From NCBI RefSeq assembly GCF_014647215.1, contig NZ_BMOT01000016.1, positions 1-41,640 on the forward strand: a DNA stretch of 41,640 nucleotides, written 5' to 3'. A program made the translations under genes and the position numbers. The notes beneath the pieces are model-generated. The model worked only from the letters and a program-made list of their open reading frames with translations. It was not told where the DNA came from and ran no database searches. The stretch is from Shewanella aestuarii. Lineage in GTDB: Bacteria; Pseudomonadota; Gammaproteobacteria; Enterobacterales; Shewanellaceae. This document shows, piece after piece, positions 7,305 to 16,922 of this stretch (position 1 is its first letter; each line of letters opens with the position of its first letter).

Positions 7305-9746
7305 ATGGAGTCTTTGCCAATTATTCAGCATGAACATGTTGGACATGACAGTGCGATTATTTGCGCTGAAAAATTAAATACGTTGCGATTACAGCGTGTT
7401 CAACTAACTCTACCTGAACATCAGTACCAACTCTTCTTACTTATCCCTTATTTACTTCAGATTAATCACAATCAGATACCCGGTTATAGTGACCCTGCAA
7501 CTCCCTCAGGGATCTGTGGTTTTTCATTTAATGCAGCAATAAAACACGCATGCCAAATTGCTGATATTGAATACTTTCCTTTGATATCAGAACAACCCTA
7601 CGCATTTGAGGGTGTCTATGCAATGGGCAGCTCGTCCAGCTTTGGGCAAAATCTGAATAGTGACGTGGATATTTGGCTGGTTTACCATAGATCATTAAAT
7701 GCAGCCGATCTAAAACTGATAACGCATAAAACGACTCGGTTAACCGCTTGGTTTGCGCAATTTGATTTTGAAGTCAATTTTTACCTTATTCATCCAAACC
7801 AATTTCAAGAATGCAGTTTGTATGATAATTGCCAACCTTTGGGAGAAGAGCACAGTGGCTCAGCCCAGCATTGGCTTTTATTAGAAGAGTTTTATCGCAC
7901 TCATATTCGCTTGGCGGGCAAGTCTGTGGCTTGGTGGCCCGATGCACAGGGGGATGATTTACTGTTTTTAGGAGCATTAGATAATATCCCGGCTAGCGAA
8001 TACTTTGGCGCTTCATTGTGGCAGCTTTATAAAGGGTTAAATAAACCGCATAAAGCGTTGTTAAAAGTGTTATTGCTCGAAGTCTACGCCAGTGATTACC
8101 CACAAAAACACATGATAACCGATACCATTTGGCAATATTGTTTAGCAGATAACTTTTCTGAAGATAACGATGCTTATCTTATTTTGTATCAAAGAATAGA
8201 AGCGTATTTATTATCAAGACGAGAAGTCAGACGGCTCGAAATTGTCAGACGGTGTTTTTATCTTAAGTGCGGTATTGCTTTATCCGCTTCGCAACAGGTG
8301 CAAAATGATTGGCGCTCGCAAAAGCTAACCCAGTTAACTATGGATTGGAATTGGCCAAGCAGCTTATTGTCAACGTTAGATAATGCAGGCAATTGGCACT
8401 CAGGCCAATTACAATGGTTTAACCAACAATTAAATGAACTGTTACTGACCAGCTATAAAAATTTACTTCAATTTGCTTCTAAATATGAATTAAGTGATCG
8501 AATGCGGGTAGAAGAGTTAGGGCTGTTAGCACGTAAGCTGCACGGATTTTTTAATGATGATCCTCATACATTACCCGCACTGAATCCGTTGTGGAGCCAA
8601 GGTGTGAATGAGCCCGTGTTAGCTGTATGGTACTCGAAAAAAAAATCACAATATCATTTGTTTCGAGAGATCACTTCAACCAAGCAATTGATAGGACAGC
8701 AAGCGTTGTTTATTGGTAAAACCGTGGTTGATGTTGTGGCATGGGCGGTAATGAATGGGCTTGTCACCCACAAAACTCGTTGGTTTGGTATTGAACAAAG
8801 CAAAGCCTATGCAGGTAAATTGGCCCAGCTTGCCAGTGCTTTAATACCGCAAATTAACCTAAGTTTTGAAGTCACAAAACGCCACTTATGTCAGTCTTGG
8901 TTTTATCAGCAAGTGATTTTGGTTGCTAATATGGATGATGACCCAACCTTGGTCTGGAATGGCCAAGAAATCATGGTTGATTACATGAATGGCGATATTT
9001 TATCCTTAGGCAGAGATAAACAAAACATGTTGTCGAGTATCGATATCATCAGTTTAAATAGTTGGGGAGAATGGCATTGTCATCGATTTGAAGGCGAGGT
9101 GGCACTACTCGATGCAATATCATTTTTAGTATTAGGCTTGAAGCGAGCTAACGAACAAAGCCGCATTTCAGTCGTGTCATGCTCAGCTAAATTATCCAAG
9201 CAAATAAGTGATCAACTCAGTCAGTTACTAGATTTATGTTACCAAACAATTCAAGGCGTAACAGATAGCCAAACATTGTTGATTGAACTAAATCTGGCAG
9301 ATAAAAAGTATGGTTTACACTTCAATTCATTAGGCATGGTTTACAAACCATTAATCGCTCACAAGACAGTGTTTCATTATAACCGTCCCCGTTTAGTGAC
9401 CCATTTACCCAGACCTGAGCTAAATAATGAGCCTTTTGCAACTGTACCCACCATTATTCAGCGGTACATATCACATGGTGCAAAACAATTCTTTTTACGA
9501 CAACTGAAACAGAAGCTCGAAGTGATTTTAGTTGATGAACACAATAAGCTCAGTCATACCGTGCTAGATAAAATGACGATCACCCAGTTAGTGAGCCAGC
9601 AAAGTATGCACTTTGTAAAAAACAGTCATCAAGATCAGCAAGCATTTTTTAATATGCCGCAATTTTTCCATTTAGTACGAAAGGATGGTGTCTTGCTGGT
9701 TGAGCCTTTTGGGGTAACCGAAGATGAAATGGGCTCAGCGTTCTAA
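7305..9746 (+). CDS. cyaA: Class I adenylate cyclase
   Basis: The enzyme makes cAMP, the ligand of CRP. It has about 813 residues from the ATG at 7305, close to the usual size of class I (enterobacterial-type) cyclases. An in-frame GTG at 7284 would add seven residues and the start is uncertain. The nucleotidyltransferase-type catalytic motif is visible near residues 107-125 (MGSSSSFGQNLNSDVDIW, with the D-x-D pair). The C-terminal half is the regulatory domain that responds to the PTS in relatives, and it includes ELGLLARKLHGFF and a histidine-rich end. It diverges from hemC and is convergent with cyaY. Confidence 0.95.
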   Translation: MESLPIIQHEHVGHDSAIICAEKLNTLRLQRVQLTLPEHQYQLFLLIPYLLQINHNQIPGYSDPATPSGICGFSFNAAIKHACQIADIEYFPLISEQPYAFEGVYAMGSSSSFGQNLNSDVDIWLVYHRSLNAADLKLITHKTTRLTAWFAQFDFEVNFYLIHPNQFQECSLYDNCQPLGEEHSGSAQHWLLLEEFYRTHIRLAGKSVAWWPDAQGDDLLFLGALDNIPASEYFGASLWQLYKGLNKPHKALLKVLLLEVYASDYPQKHMITDTIWQYCLADNFSEDNDAYLILYQRIEAYLLSRREVRRLEIVRRCFYLKCGIALSASQQVQNDWRSQKLTQLTMDWNWPSSLLSTLDNAGNWHSGQLQWFNQQLNELLLTSYKNLLQFASKYELSDRMRVEELGLLARKLHGFFNDDPHTLPALNPLWSQGVNEPVLAVWYSKKKSQYHLFREITSTKQLIGQQALFIGKTVVDVVAWAVMNGLVTHKTRWFGIEQSKAYAGKLAQLASALIPQINLSFEVTKRHLCQSWFYQQVILVANMDDDPTLVWNGQEIMVDYMNGDILSLGRDKQNMLSSIDIISLNSWGEWHCHRFEGEVALLDAISFLVLGLKRANEQSRISVVSCSAKLSKQISDQLSQLLDLCYQTIQGVTDSQTLLIELNLADKKYGLHFNSLGMVYKPLIAHKTVFHYNRPRLVTHLPRPELNNEPFATVPTIIQRYISHGAKQFFLRQLKQKLEVILVDEHNKLSHTVLDKMTITQLVSQQSMHFVKNSHQDQQAFFNMPQFFHLVRKDGVLLVEPFGVTEDEMGSAF

Positions 9747-9772
9747 CTGAGCCTATTATTGCAAAATGGTGA

Positions 9773-10102
9773 TCAGATGCTGATCACAATCCCGCCTTGC
9801 TTGGCAATTGACTCTAGTACAAAAGGCACAAAATCAATGTTGTTTCGGGTGTCTAACCACTTACCGTCTTGATAGGTAAAGTGATATCCACCTGTTTTGG
9901 TAGCAAGCCAAATCTCATGTAATGGCTCTTGTTTGTTGATAACAATTTGCGAGCCATCTTCAAAACTCAGCTGCACTACATTACCGCTGTAATCGATATC
10001 CACATCCGCATCTTGTTCATCAATAGCGGTTTCAATGGCGCTATCAATTGCGCTGAATATTTCATCAGCCAATTGGTGAAACTCAGTATCTGTCATTGCC
10101 AT
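9773..10102 (-). CDS. cyaY: Frataxin-like iron-sulfur assembly protein CyaY
   Basis: CyaY binds iron and modulates the IscS/IscU machinery for Fe-S cluster assembly. At 109 residues it has the family length. The N-terminal helix ([20 protein letters not shown]) and the acidic [16 protein letters not shown] ridge that binds iron are present. The beta-sheet signature [21 protein letters not shown] with WLDTRNN is also clear. Starts at 10102 or 10096 (two residues shorter) are both possible; AGGA lies at a better distance for 10102. It is divergent from lptM, and their short intergenic region probably holds both promoters. Confidence 0.95.
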   Translation of the reverse strand: MAMTDTEFHQLADEIFSAIDSAIETAIDEQDADVDIDYSGNVVQLSFEDGSQIVINKQEPLHEIWLATKTGGYHFTYQDGKWLDTRNNIDFVPFVLESIAKQGGIVISI

Positions 10103-10169
10103 GCATTTCTATCCTTTGCTTTCTGCGTTATGAATGCGATTATAAGGCCATAATTGATCAGATGCACAG

Positions 10170-10358
10170 ATGTTGAGAAAAATGAGACTGCTTTTATTAC
10201 TTTTGCTTGCTAGCCTATTGCTTACTGCCTGTGGTCAGAAAGGGCCGTTATATAAAACTCCTGCGTTGGAAGATAACCAAACAGCCGTAGTGCCCGTAGT
10301 TGCTGACACCAAAATAACACCAGTAGAATTGGACTCAACCGCTGAAAAACAGCCATAA
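10170..10358 (+). CDS. lptM: LptM (YifL-like) small outer-membrane lipoprotein
   Basis: A 62-residue lipoprotein has a leucine-rich signal peptide and lipobox LLTAC (Cys 21). The signature CGQKGPLY that follows defines the LptM/YifL family. LptM stabilises the LptDE translocon for LPS and assists its oxidative maturation in E. coli. The tail (residues 30-62) is low-complexity Pro/Val/Thr. It lies 15 bp upstream of lysA on the same strand, the same order as in many gammaproteobacteria, so the two are probably co-transcribed with dapF. Confidence 0.88.
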   Translation: MLRKMRLLLLLLLASLLLTACGQKGPLYKTPALEDNQTAVVPVVADTKITPVELDSTAEKQP

Positions 10359-10373
10359 AATAGGAAACGCATT

Positions 10374-11618
10374 GTGGATTTTTTTACTTATCAAGACAGT
10401 AAGTTATTTGCCGAAGGTTGCGATGTAAGTGCGTTAGCTAAAAAACATGGTACCCCGCTTTATATTTATTCTCGAGCGACCCTAGAACGCCATTGGCATG
10501 CTTTTGATAAGGCTGTTGCTGATCATCCACATTTAGTGTGCTATGCCGTTAAAGCAAACTCTAACCTTGGTGTACTGAATACCTTAGCCCGTTTAGGCAG
10601 TGGTTTTGACATTGTATCGGGCGGCGAGCTGTCGCGCGTATTACAAGCCGGCGGCGACCCTAAAAAAGTGGTTTTTTCAGGTGTAGGTAAAACCGTACCA
10701 GAAATGGAGCAGGCGCTTAAGGTTGGCATTTACTGTTTTAATGTTGAATCAAGCGCAGAGCTGGAACTGCTGAATGAAGTCGCGGGTCGTTTGGGTTATA
10801 TTGCACCAGTGTCTTTGCGGGTTAATCCAGATGTTGATGCAGGAACCCACCCTTATATTTCAACCGGATTAAAAGAAAATAAATTTGGTATCGCTATGGA
10901 CGAGGCTGAACAGGTTTTTGCCCGTGCAGCAGCATTGCCTCATTTACATGTTAAAGGGGTAGATTGTCATATTGGTTCACAGCTCACTGAAATTAAGCCC
11001 TTTTTAGATGCAATGGATCGTATGTTAGCGCTGATTGACCGTTTAGCAGGGCAAGACATAGTTATCGAGCACTTTGACGTTGGCGGTGGTTTAGGTGTGC
11101 CATATAACAATGAAACGCCTCCGCACCCAGACGCCTACGCTGCGGCTTTACTTGAGCGTTTAGGTCAACGTCCTATTAAACTGATTTTTGAACCAGGTCG
11201 TGCTATTGCTGCCAATGCTGGTATTTTTGTTACCGAGGTACTTTTCCTCAAAGAAAATAGCGATAAGCGTTTTGCTATTGTTGACGGCGCCATGAATGAT
11301 TTAATTCGACCATCGCTTTATAGCGCATGGCAGAATATTATTCCGGTTAATAAAACGGATGCACCAACCCAAGCTTATGATGTGGTTGGTCCGGTATGTG
11401 AAACGGGCGACTTTTTAGGAAAAGACCGACAATTATCTGTTAAAGCGGGTGATTTACTTGCCGTCCGTTCAAGCGGTGCTTATGGTTTTGTAATGTCATC
11501 TAATTATAACTCACGCCCACGGGTGGCAGAGGTGATGGTTGATGGCGAACAAGATATATTAGTACGTGAACGTGAAACGGTTGCTCAACTTTGGCAAGGT
11601 GAGCACTTACTGCCTTAA
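10374..11618 (+). CDS. lysA: Diaminopimelate decarboxylase
   Basis: LysA decarboxylates meso-diaminopimelate to L-lysine, the last step of lysine synthesis, using PLP. The 414-residue fold type III protein has the PLP lysine K60 in CYAVKANSN. The glycine-rich phosphate loop is [12 protein letters not shown], followed by [11 protein letters not shown], and VCETGDFLG carries the catalytic cysteine. The start is a GTG at 10374 with AGGA just upstream ([15 protein letters not shown]). It is followed 25 bp later by dapF, so adjacent steps of the same pathway are co-directional. Confidence 0.96.
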   Translation: MDFFTYQDSKLFAEGCDVSALAKKHGTPLYIYSRATLERHWHAFDKAVADHPHLVCYAVKANSNLGVLNTLARLGSGFDIVSGGELSRVLQAGGDPKKVVFSGVGKTVPEMEQALKVGIYCFNVESSAELELLNEVAGRLGYIAPVSLRVNPDVDAGTHPYISTGLKENKFGIAMDEAEQVFARAAALPHLHVKGVDCHIGSQLTEIKPFLDAMDRMLALIDRLAGQDIVIEHFDVGGGLGVPYNNETPPHPDAYAAALLERLGQRPIKLIFEPGRAIAANAGIFVTEVLFLKENSDKRFAIVDGAMNDLIRPSLYSAWQNIIPVNKTDAPTQAYDVVGPVCETGDFLGKDRQLSVKAGDLLAVRSSGAYGFVMSSNYNSRPRVAEVMVDGEQDILVRERETVAQLWQGEHLLP

Positions 11619-11643
11619 TGCGTCAATAGAAAAGGAAACACCT

Positions 11644-12471
11644 TTGATTCAATTCACAAAAATGCATGGGCTAGGCAACGACTTTATGGTGGTTGATGGC
11701 GTCACCCAAAATGTATTTTTTTCGCCAGAGCAAATACGTCGATTAGCCGATCGAAATTTTGGGATTGGCTTTGATCAATTATTATTGGTCGAGCCGCCCT
11801 ATGATCCTGATTTAGATTTTCATTATCGTATTTTTAATGCCGATGGCAGCGAAGTGGAGCAGTGCGGTAATGGTGCGCGCTGTTTTGCTCGTTTTGTGCG
11901 TAATAAAGGCTTAACTAATAAAAACAAAATCCGTGTTAGTACAAGCTCTGGCAAAATCACTTTACGAATTGAACGTGATGGTCATGTGACCGTTAACATG
12001 GGTGTGCCGATCATTGACCCAAGTCAGATCCCTTTTAAAGCCAAAAAGAGCGAAAAAACCTATTTACTGCAAACGCCGATGCAAACTTTTTTATGTGGTG
12101 CAATTTCTATGGGCAACCCACATTGCGTATTAGAAGTAGAAGACGTAGAAAAGGCTGCTGTGGCGGAAATTGGCGCGATGCTAACCAACCACGAGCGTTT
12201 TCCTAAAGGGGTTAACGTCGGGTTTATGCAGGTGATTAGCTCAAGCCATATCAAGTTACGTGTATATGAGCGAGGTGCAGCCGAAACCTTAGCGTGCGGC
12301 ACAGGCGCATGTGCCGCGGTGGCTGTTGGTATGTTGCAAGATAAATTAGATAACCAGGTTAGGGTTGATTTACCTGGTGGCTCACTGACCATTAATTGGG
12401 AAGGTGAAGGTAAATCATTATGGATGACAGGCCCGGCCGAACATGTATATGATGGTCAAATTCAGTTGTAA
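11644..12471 (+). CDS. dapF: Diaminopimelate epimerase
   Basis: DapF converts LL- to meso-diaminopimelate, needed both for lysine and for peptidoglycan. The protein has 275 residues from a TTG start at 11644 ([18 protein letters not shown]), with AAGGAA seven bases upstream. The frame is open further upstream, but the extension overlaps lysA and is not family-like. The two catalytic cysteines are C74 in [16 protein letters not shown] and about C218 in [13 protein letters not shown], at nearly the E. coli positions. It is probably an operon with lysA and the DUF484 gene. Confidence 0.96.
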   Translation: MIQFTKMHGLGNDFMVVDGVTQNVFFSPEQIRRLADRNFGIGFDQLLLVEPPYDPDLDFHYRIFNADGSEVEQCGNGARCFARFVRNKGLTNKNKIRVSTSSGKITLRIERDGHVTVNMGVPIIDPSQIPFKAKKSEKTYLLQTPMQTFLCGAISMGNPHCVLEVEDVEKAAVAEIGAMLTNHERFPKGVNVGFMQVISSSHIKLRVYERGAAETLACGTGACAAVAVGMLQDKLDNQVRVDLPGGSLTINWEGEGKSLWMTGPAEHVYDGQIQL

Positions 12472-12492
12472 TATTCAGGTAGATTAATTTTT

Positions 12493-13224
12493 ATGAGTGA
12501 CTTAACTTCAGCCGCTGATGTGGCATCAAATCAAGATATACCATCAGACGCCGCATTAAATATTGATGCGATTGGCCAGGATTTAAGTGCTGAAATGATG
12601 GCAAATTTTGATCATCAATTACTCGATGAACACTTAATTCGTGAATATTTGTTGGATAATCCTGATTTTTTCAATCGTCATCCTGAGCTGTTGATTGCGT
12701 TAAGATTAAGTCACCATGAACGTGGTGCGGTATCTTTAGTTGAGCGCAGGCAAGAGATACTGCGTCAAAAAGTGACTCAACTGGAAGAAGAAATTACCAG
12801 CTTAATGAATGTGGCTAAACAAAATGAGCGCATTTTTTTATTCAACACTGAACTGTCGTTTCAACTGCTAGCGAGTGAGGATTTAGGTGAACTGAGACAA
12901 ATTTTGTCAGAAGGTTTACAAAATGAATTTGGCTTCACCCATGTGCGATTAATCACAGTTCACGATATCGACAGTGAACTGGCCAATATATGGCGTCATA
13001 GAATCCATAATAATTACTACTTTGGTCGCTTAACTCAATCTGAATCAAAACGCTTATTCGGCAGTGAGGTTGGATCTGTGGCATTAACACGATTATCAAA
13101 TGAAAATGGTCAGGTCATATTTGCTATTGCCAGTGGCGACCCAGCTCATTTTTATCCCGATATGGATTCATTACTATTCAGTCAATTACGTCGCTTATTG
13201 GATCACTTACTACCCACTTTTTAA
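12493..13224 (+). CDS. DUF484 (YigA-like) family protein
   Basis: A 243-residue cytoplasmic protein of the DUF484 family, which sits between dapF and xerC in most gammaproteobacteria. Visible parts are an acidic N-terminus and the conserved LIREYLLDNPDFFNRHPELLI segment (about 49-69). SLVERRQEILRQKVTQLEEE, a coiled coil, follows, and then a GAF-like domain up to QLRRLLDHLLP. The molecular role is not established. Its conserved position next to xerC suggests only a housekeeping function. No membrane segment is present. Confidence 0.85.
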   Translation: MSDLTSAADVASNQDIPSDAALNIDAIGQDLSAEMMANFDHQLLDEHLIREYLLDNPDFFNRHPELLIALRLSHHERGAVSLVERRQEILRQKVTQLEEEITSLMNVAKQNERIFLFNTELSFQLLASEDLGELRQILSEGLQNEFGFTHVRLITVHDIDSELANIWRHRIHNNYYFGRLTQSESKRLFGSEVGSVALTRLSNENGQVIFAIASGDPAHFYPDMDSLLFSQLRRLLDHLLPTF

Positions 13225-13304
13225 CCGTGTATTTGTGGCTGGATCTCGGAGCACCTTAGCATCATCGATAGGTGCTTCACTCAAGAACAACCGGAGTGAA
13301 CACG

Positions 13305-14207
13305 ATGCCACACACAGATTGGCAAGCCAAGTATTGTCAATATCTGACGTCAGAACGTCAGTTGTCGGCTTACACTATCCGCAATTATTTATATGAATTG
13401 ACACGGGCCCAATCGATATTGGGGAACGAGGTATTATTACAAGATGCCAACCGCGAGCAATTACAACAAGTGTTGGCTAAATTGCATCGTCAGGGTTTAA
13501 GTCCAAGGTCAATTTCATTAAATTTGTCGGCACAAAAGCAGTTTTTTGAGTTTCTATTAACCGAGAAACTGATAGAAATTAATCCCGCAAAAACCTTGAG
13601 TGCTCCCAAACAAAATAAACCTTTGCCTAAAAATATGGATGTAGATGCCGTCAGTCATTTACTGGATATAAATGGTGATGACCCACTCACTATTCGTGAT
13701 AAAGCCATTATGGAGCTGTTTTATTCAAGCGGCCTACGTTTAGCTGAACTAGCTGGTTTGAATTGTGGTGACATTCAGCTAGATAATGCTGAAGTGAAAG
13801 TGATGGGTAAAGGCAGTAAGCAGCGTATTGTGCCGGTAGGGAAAATCGCCTTGGAAGCATTAACGTCATGGCTTAGGTGTCGCGCCGATATGCCCACTCA
13901 AGATGCTGACGATGCTTTGTTTGTCAGTAATCAGGGGAAGCGATTATCACACCGCAGCATTCAAGCTCGGATGAAAAAATGGGGGCAAGAACAAGCATTA
14001 TCAGTCAAAGTGCATCCGCATAAACTGCGTCATTCATTTGCAACTCATATGCTTGAATCCAGTGCAGATTTAAGGGCTGTGCAGGAGTTATTAGGCCATG
14101 CTAACCTTTCTACGACCCAAATTTATACCAGTCTCGATTTTCAACATTTAGCCAAAGTTTATGATGGTGCTCATCCTCGAGCCAAAAAAAATAAAGGGAG
14201 TTCATGA
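13305..14207 (+). CDS. xerC: Tyrosine recombinase XerC
   Basis: XerC acts with XerD at dif to resolve chromosome dimers. The protein has 300 residues from the ATG at 13305, which has GGAG eight to nine bases upstream; the frame runs 33 bp further 5' but without family similarity. The N-terminal SAM-like DNA-binding domain contains [18 protein letters not shown]. The catalytic domain carries the Arg in [11 protein letters not shown], Lys in [11 protein letters not shown], His-x-x-Arg in [13 protein letters not shown], the second His in [11 protein letters not shown] and the nucleophile Tyr in [10 protein letters not shown]. Its stop overlaps the start of the next gene. Confidence 0.95.
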   Translation: MPHTDWQAKYCQYLTSERQLSAYTIRNYLYELTRAQSILGNEVLLQDANREQLQQVLAKLHRQGLSPRSISLNLSAQKQFFEFLLTEKLIEINPAKTLSAPKQNKPLPKNMDVDAVSHLLDINGDDPLTIRDKAIMELFYSSGLRLAELAGLNCGDIQLDNAEVKVMGKGSKQRIVPVGKIALEALTSWLRCRADMPTQDADDALFVSNQGKRLSHRSIQARMKKWGQEQALSVKVHPHKLRHSFATHMLESSADLRAVQELLGHANLSTTQIYTSLDFQHLAKVYDGAHPRAKKNKGSS

Positions 14208-14992
14208 TGGATAATCTCGACCCAAAGCGTCAATCCGCTACCGCGTCTATTGCCTCAGCTCCGTCTCAATCTAGCATCATCCAATACCAGCGGCTTAAAC
14301 CATTCAAGGCAATAAGCTTCGATTTAGACGACACGTTATATGATAACCAGCCGATTATTATCAATGCGGTAAAACAATCGTTTGCGTTGTTACACCGTGA
14401 ATATCCCGCGTCTACCCAATGGACAACAGATGATTGGCTCAAGTGCAAATTGGCACAGCAAACTCTTTATCCTGAACTTAAACATGATACTTCAGCAGCT
14501 CGATACGCGATGCTCAGAGAGGGATTAATCCAGCTGGGTTACAATGAAATCCAAGCAACCCAAGGAGCACAAGCTGGATTAGCCTATTTCCAGCATCACC
14601 GTAGTGATTTTACCGTTGCAGAAGATGTTATTGCCATTTTGCAGGCATTAAAAGTTGATTTTACCTTAGTGGGGATCACCAATGGTAATGTCGATGCTAG
14701 TCGCATTGGATTGACCCAGGTATTGGAATTTGTTTTACATCCAGGTTATGGGATAAAAATGAAACCCCACAGTGACATGTTTACCTTGGCTTGTAAGCAG
14801 TTAGCGATTTCACCTTCAGAGTTATTGCATATAGGCGATCACCCAACCTCAGACATAGTCGGGGCAAAAATGGCTGGCTGCCAGACCGTTTGGCTTAACC
14901 CTTGTCAACAAAACAGAGATAAAAAATCATCGAGTCTGTTGCCTCAAATACAAATTACACATTTAAGCAAATTATTAGATTTCTGTAATTAA
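14204..14992 (+). CDS. yigB: HAD-family phosphatase, YigB-like
   Basis: A haloacid-dehalogenase hydrolase of 262 residues. The nucleophile motif [13 protein letters not shown] has D40 and D42, motif II is GITNGN near residue 160 and motif IV is [17 protein letters not shown]. In E. coli YigB dephosphorylates the riboflavin precursor 5-amino-6-(5-phosphoribitylamino)uracil and also FMN. The exact substrate here is inferred from the gene order dapF-DUF484-xerC-yigB. The protein has an extra 25-30 residue Ser/Ala/Gln-rich N-terminus compared with E. coli. Its ATG overlaps the xerC stop (ATGA), implying coupling; an adjacent second ATG is also usable. Confidence 0.87.
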   Translation: MMDNLDPKRQSATASIASAPSQSSIIQYQRLKPFKAISFDLDDTLYDNQPIIINAVKQSFALLHREYPASTQWTTDDWLKCKLAQQTLYPELKHDTSAARYAMLREGLIQLGYNEIQATQGAQAGLAYFQHHRSDFTVAEDVIAILQALKVDFTLVGITNGNVDASRIGLTQVLEFVLHPGYGIKMKPHSDMFTLACKQLAISPSELLHIGDHPTSDIVGAKMAGCQTVWLNPCQQNRDKKSSSLLPQIQITHLSKLLDFCN

Positions 14993-15083
14993 ATTATTAT
15001 GTTATTAAAATGTTGAGTGTAAGTCTTTTGTATGTTTTAATTTTTGAGTTATAACTCTAACCCTATTTATTCAAGGAAGACAA

Positions 15084-15575
15084 ATGAGTGCAAAATTAAG
15101 ATCGTGTTTCATCGTTGCGTTATCTCTTTTAGGTTTATCGGCATGTTCGATTAAGCAAAAAATTGACCCTATTGAAGTGACGAGTTCGACAGAAGTTTGT
15201 ATTGTTGAAAATAAAGATGTCCGTGAAGGCTTCTTAAAAGAATTTGAAAAAGTATTACAGCAAAAACAAATTAAATATCGGATCGTCCAAGAGTTAGATG
15301 CTCAAAATGGTTGTGAGTGGACGTCAACATACACTGCGAACTGGGCATGGGATTTAGCGTTATATATGGTGTATGCAGAAATAAAGGTCTTTTATCAAGG
15401 TAAGCTAGATGGTGAAGCTATCTATGATGCGCGAATGGGGGGAGCAAACATGAATAAATTTATCGATGCAGAGCCTAAAATTCGTGAGTTGGTGGAGCAA
15501 TTGATACAGCAAAAGCAAGCTAACAATCAATTTAGAGTTATTCACTCCTTTACCGAACAGCAAGTGGCGATATAA
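15084..15575 (+). CDS. Putative lipoprotein (Sbal_3080-like)
   Basis: A 163-residue predicted lipoprotein has signal peptide MSAKLRSCFIVALSLLGLS and lipobox LSAC (Cys 21). The mature part has two further cysteines (VCIVEN and NGCEWT), which could form a disulfide. TYTANWAWDLALYMVYAEIKVFYQGKLDGEAIYDARMGG-type beta strands follow, and the C-terminal helix is Gln-rich. It resembles a small lipoprotein family common in Shewanella; the name is from memory and the function is unknown. AAGGAA precedes the ATG at a good distance, and a terminator follows directly. Confidence 0.72.
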   Translation: MSAKLRSCFIVALSLLGLSACSIKQKIDPIEVTSSTEVCIVENKDVREGFLKEFEKVLQQKQIKYRIVQELDAQNGCEWTSTYTANWAWDLALYMVYAEIKVFYQGKLDGEAIYDARMGGANMNKFIDAEPKIRELVEQLIQQKQANNQFRVIHSFTEQQVAI

Positions 15576-15597
15576 ATAAATTTATCATCCAACTTTG

Positions 15598-15630
15598 AAG
15601 CCAATAAATTTGTTTTTATTGGCTTTTTTA
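15598..15630 (+). terminator. rho-independent terminator after the lipoprotein gene
   Basis: Arms AAGCCAATAAA (15598-15608) and TTTATTGGCTT (15615-15625) are followed by a T-run. It lies between convergent genes and mainly serves the plus-strand lipoprotein gene. Confidence 0.8.
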
Positions 15631-15631
15631 T

Positions 15632-16129
15632 TTACTTAAATTTTAAACCGTTGCGCTTATTCATTTGATCAACCTGTTCTCGGCTGGCGTGCATATCGGC
15701 ATCACCTACCCGAAAATAGGTGCCGCTGTAGGGATCTGGGCCTATGTAAATCGGTCTAAGTTTCAGATCCACTGGTGGGACATGAATTCGGATCAGCTTC
15801 TTACCCATAATTTCTATTATTTGTACGTCAGTTGGCGATAGAATGTTATGGCTAATTTTTTGCGAATTATTGAGGATTTGCCAGATTTCACTGAGCATAG
15901 GCATAGGGTTTACAATGCCCTCAATGCTAAACTCTCCATGTTCTTCTTTCACACCTAAAATAATCTCACCACCTAAGGTATTGGCAAAGGCGCTATAGGT
16001 TTCCCACATGCCTTCTGGCAGCTTGCCATTACCATCACGCCCTCCAGCCAGTTTAAACTCTACCTGGGCAGACTCATGAAGGTTGGCAATATCATCTAGG
16101 GCAAAAGTAGGGTAGTGATGATTTGGCAT
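15632..16129 (-). CDS. Stand-alone AlbA_2 (Schlafen-type) domain protein
   Basis: A protein of about 165 residues consists almost only of an AlbA_2 putative nucleic-acid-binding domain. HESAQVEFKLAGG is followed by WETYSAFANTLGGEIILGVKE, and IHVPPVDLKLRPIYIG with TYFRVGDADMHASREQVDQM completes the fold. Family members usually carry a long C-terminal region after this domain. Here the protein stops right after it, and the next gene's terminator follows, so it is either a true mini-form or a truncated relic. The start is ambiguous: ATG at 16129, or TTG at 16141 adding four residues, neither with a strong Shine-Dalgarno. Function unknown. Confidence 0.7.
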   Translation of the reverse strand: MPNHHYPTFALDDIANLHESAQVEFKLAGGRDGNGKLPEGMWETYSAFANTLGGEIILGVKEEHGEFSIEGIVNPMPMLSEIWQILNNSQKISHNILSPTDVQIIEIMGKKLIRIHVPPVDLKLRPIYIGPDPYSGTYFRVGDADMHASREQVDQMNKRNGLKFK

Positions 16130-16220
16130 AGCATCAGTCAATTATTCATATTCTGTAGTTAGCTTATGAATAATCAACTGAAAAAGATAGTTAAAAGTCA
16201 AAGATGCTCAGGTGATAAAA

Positions 16221-16757
16221 CTATAAAGTCAAAGCCTTAGGGAATAGCAGATTATTCTCAATATGGATGTGCATTTGGAGGTCGGCATCAAATTCTGCCA
16301 GCGTTTTATAGCAGGTGCGCCAAGTGTTGCAGGCACCTTCTGGTACAAGGTAGTTGCGAGTAATTGATCTTAACTGCAGCAGTATCTGATGGGCATTATC
16401 ATGTTCATGTTCCATAACATGAATAGGATTACCAATGTGACCGAAACAACCATTCACTTCTTGCCCCATGCTGAGTGAACGTATTGCTGGAAATAAAATG
16501 CGCTCTTCTTTGATAAGGTGCGGCATGAGTTCTGCAATTAATTCAGTAACGCAATGTGACAAGGGGAGGATTTCTTGATGGTCATCTGCATGCGCCACCA
16601 CCATTCTTTGCAAGTTCTCTTGTAACAAGGGGGCGGTGTCACGAATGTATTTATGGTGACTTGCTTCAATGTGATTAAGCAGATCAATAAGGCTTAGCTG
16701 ATCCAGTTGTGACAATTGGGCTTGTTGTGCAGGAGAGAATAATTCAAGAGGTGGCAT
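16221..16757 (-). CDS. Hemerythrin-domain NO-stress / Fe-S repair-like protein
   Basis: This 178-residue hemerythrin-like four-helix protein is similar to the C-terminal part of the RIC family (YtfE/DnrN/ScdA), which repairs iron-sulfur clusters after nitric oxide damage. Candidate di-iron ligands are the His in EASHHKYIRD, H-x3-E in MPHLIKEERILFP, His/Glu in HVMEHEHDNAH and H-x3-E in MHIHIENNLLFPKAL. The usual N-terminal ScdA_N domain, with its conserved cysteine pair, is missing: the protein begins directly before the hemerythrin part. An NsrR-like operator lies immediately upstream, which supports a role in nitrosative stress. Exact activity is uncertain. Confidence 0.78.
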   Translation of the reverse strand: MPPLELFSPAQQAQLSQLDQLSLIDLLNHIEASHHKYIRDTAPLLQENLQRMVVAHADDHQEILPLSHCVTELIAELMPHLIKEERILFPAIRSLSMGQEVNGCFGHIGNPIHVMEHEHDNAHQILLQLRSITRNYLVPEGACNTWRTCYKTLAEFDADLQMHIHIENNLLFPKALTL

Positions 16758-16770
16758 GGCGATTCCAAAG

Positions 16771-16804
16771 AAGATGTATTTAAGCTGAATATTAAATACA
16801 TCTT
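16771..16804 (-). promoter_or_regulatory. NsrR-like operator before the hemerythrin gene
   Basis: A large inverted repeat has arms AAGATGTATTT (16771-16781) and AAATACATCTT (16794-16804). Inside it, 16782-16804 also reads as the NsrR 11-1-11 pattern (AAGCTGAATAT, T, AAATACATCTT). It lies 14-47 bp before the start codon, the right place for repression. NsrR control of dnrN/ytfE genes is well established in gammaproteobacteria. No nsrR gene is in the window. The gap from here to 16922 holds nothing else I recognise. Confidence 0.62.
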
Positions 16805-16922
16805 TTTGTGTGGCAAGGTAATCCAGACTAATTTGCTAGGTTAATCACAAATTGGCCAGTAATTACAACGCCAACTAACGCAAATGTGGATGTAATGTAG
16901 TGAAAAATGCTTATCGCTATGG

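Noticed and set aside
15046..15057. 12-bp palindrome GAGTTATAACTC before the lipoprotein gene
   Set aside because: Short, AT-rich and single; no known regulator consensus fits convincingly.
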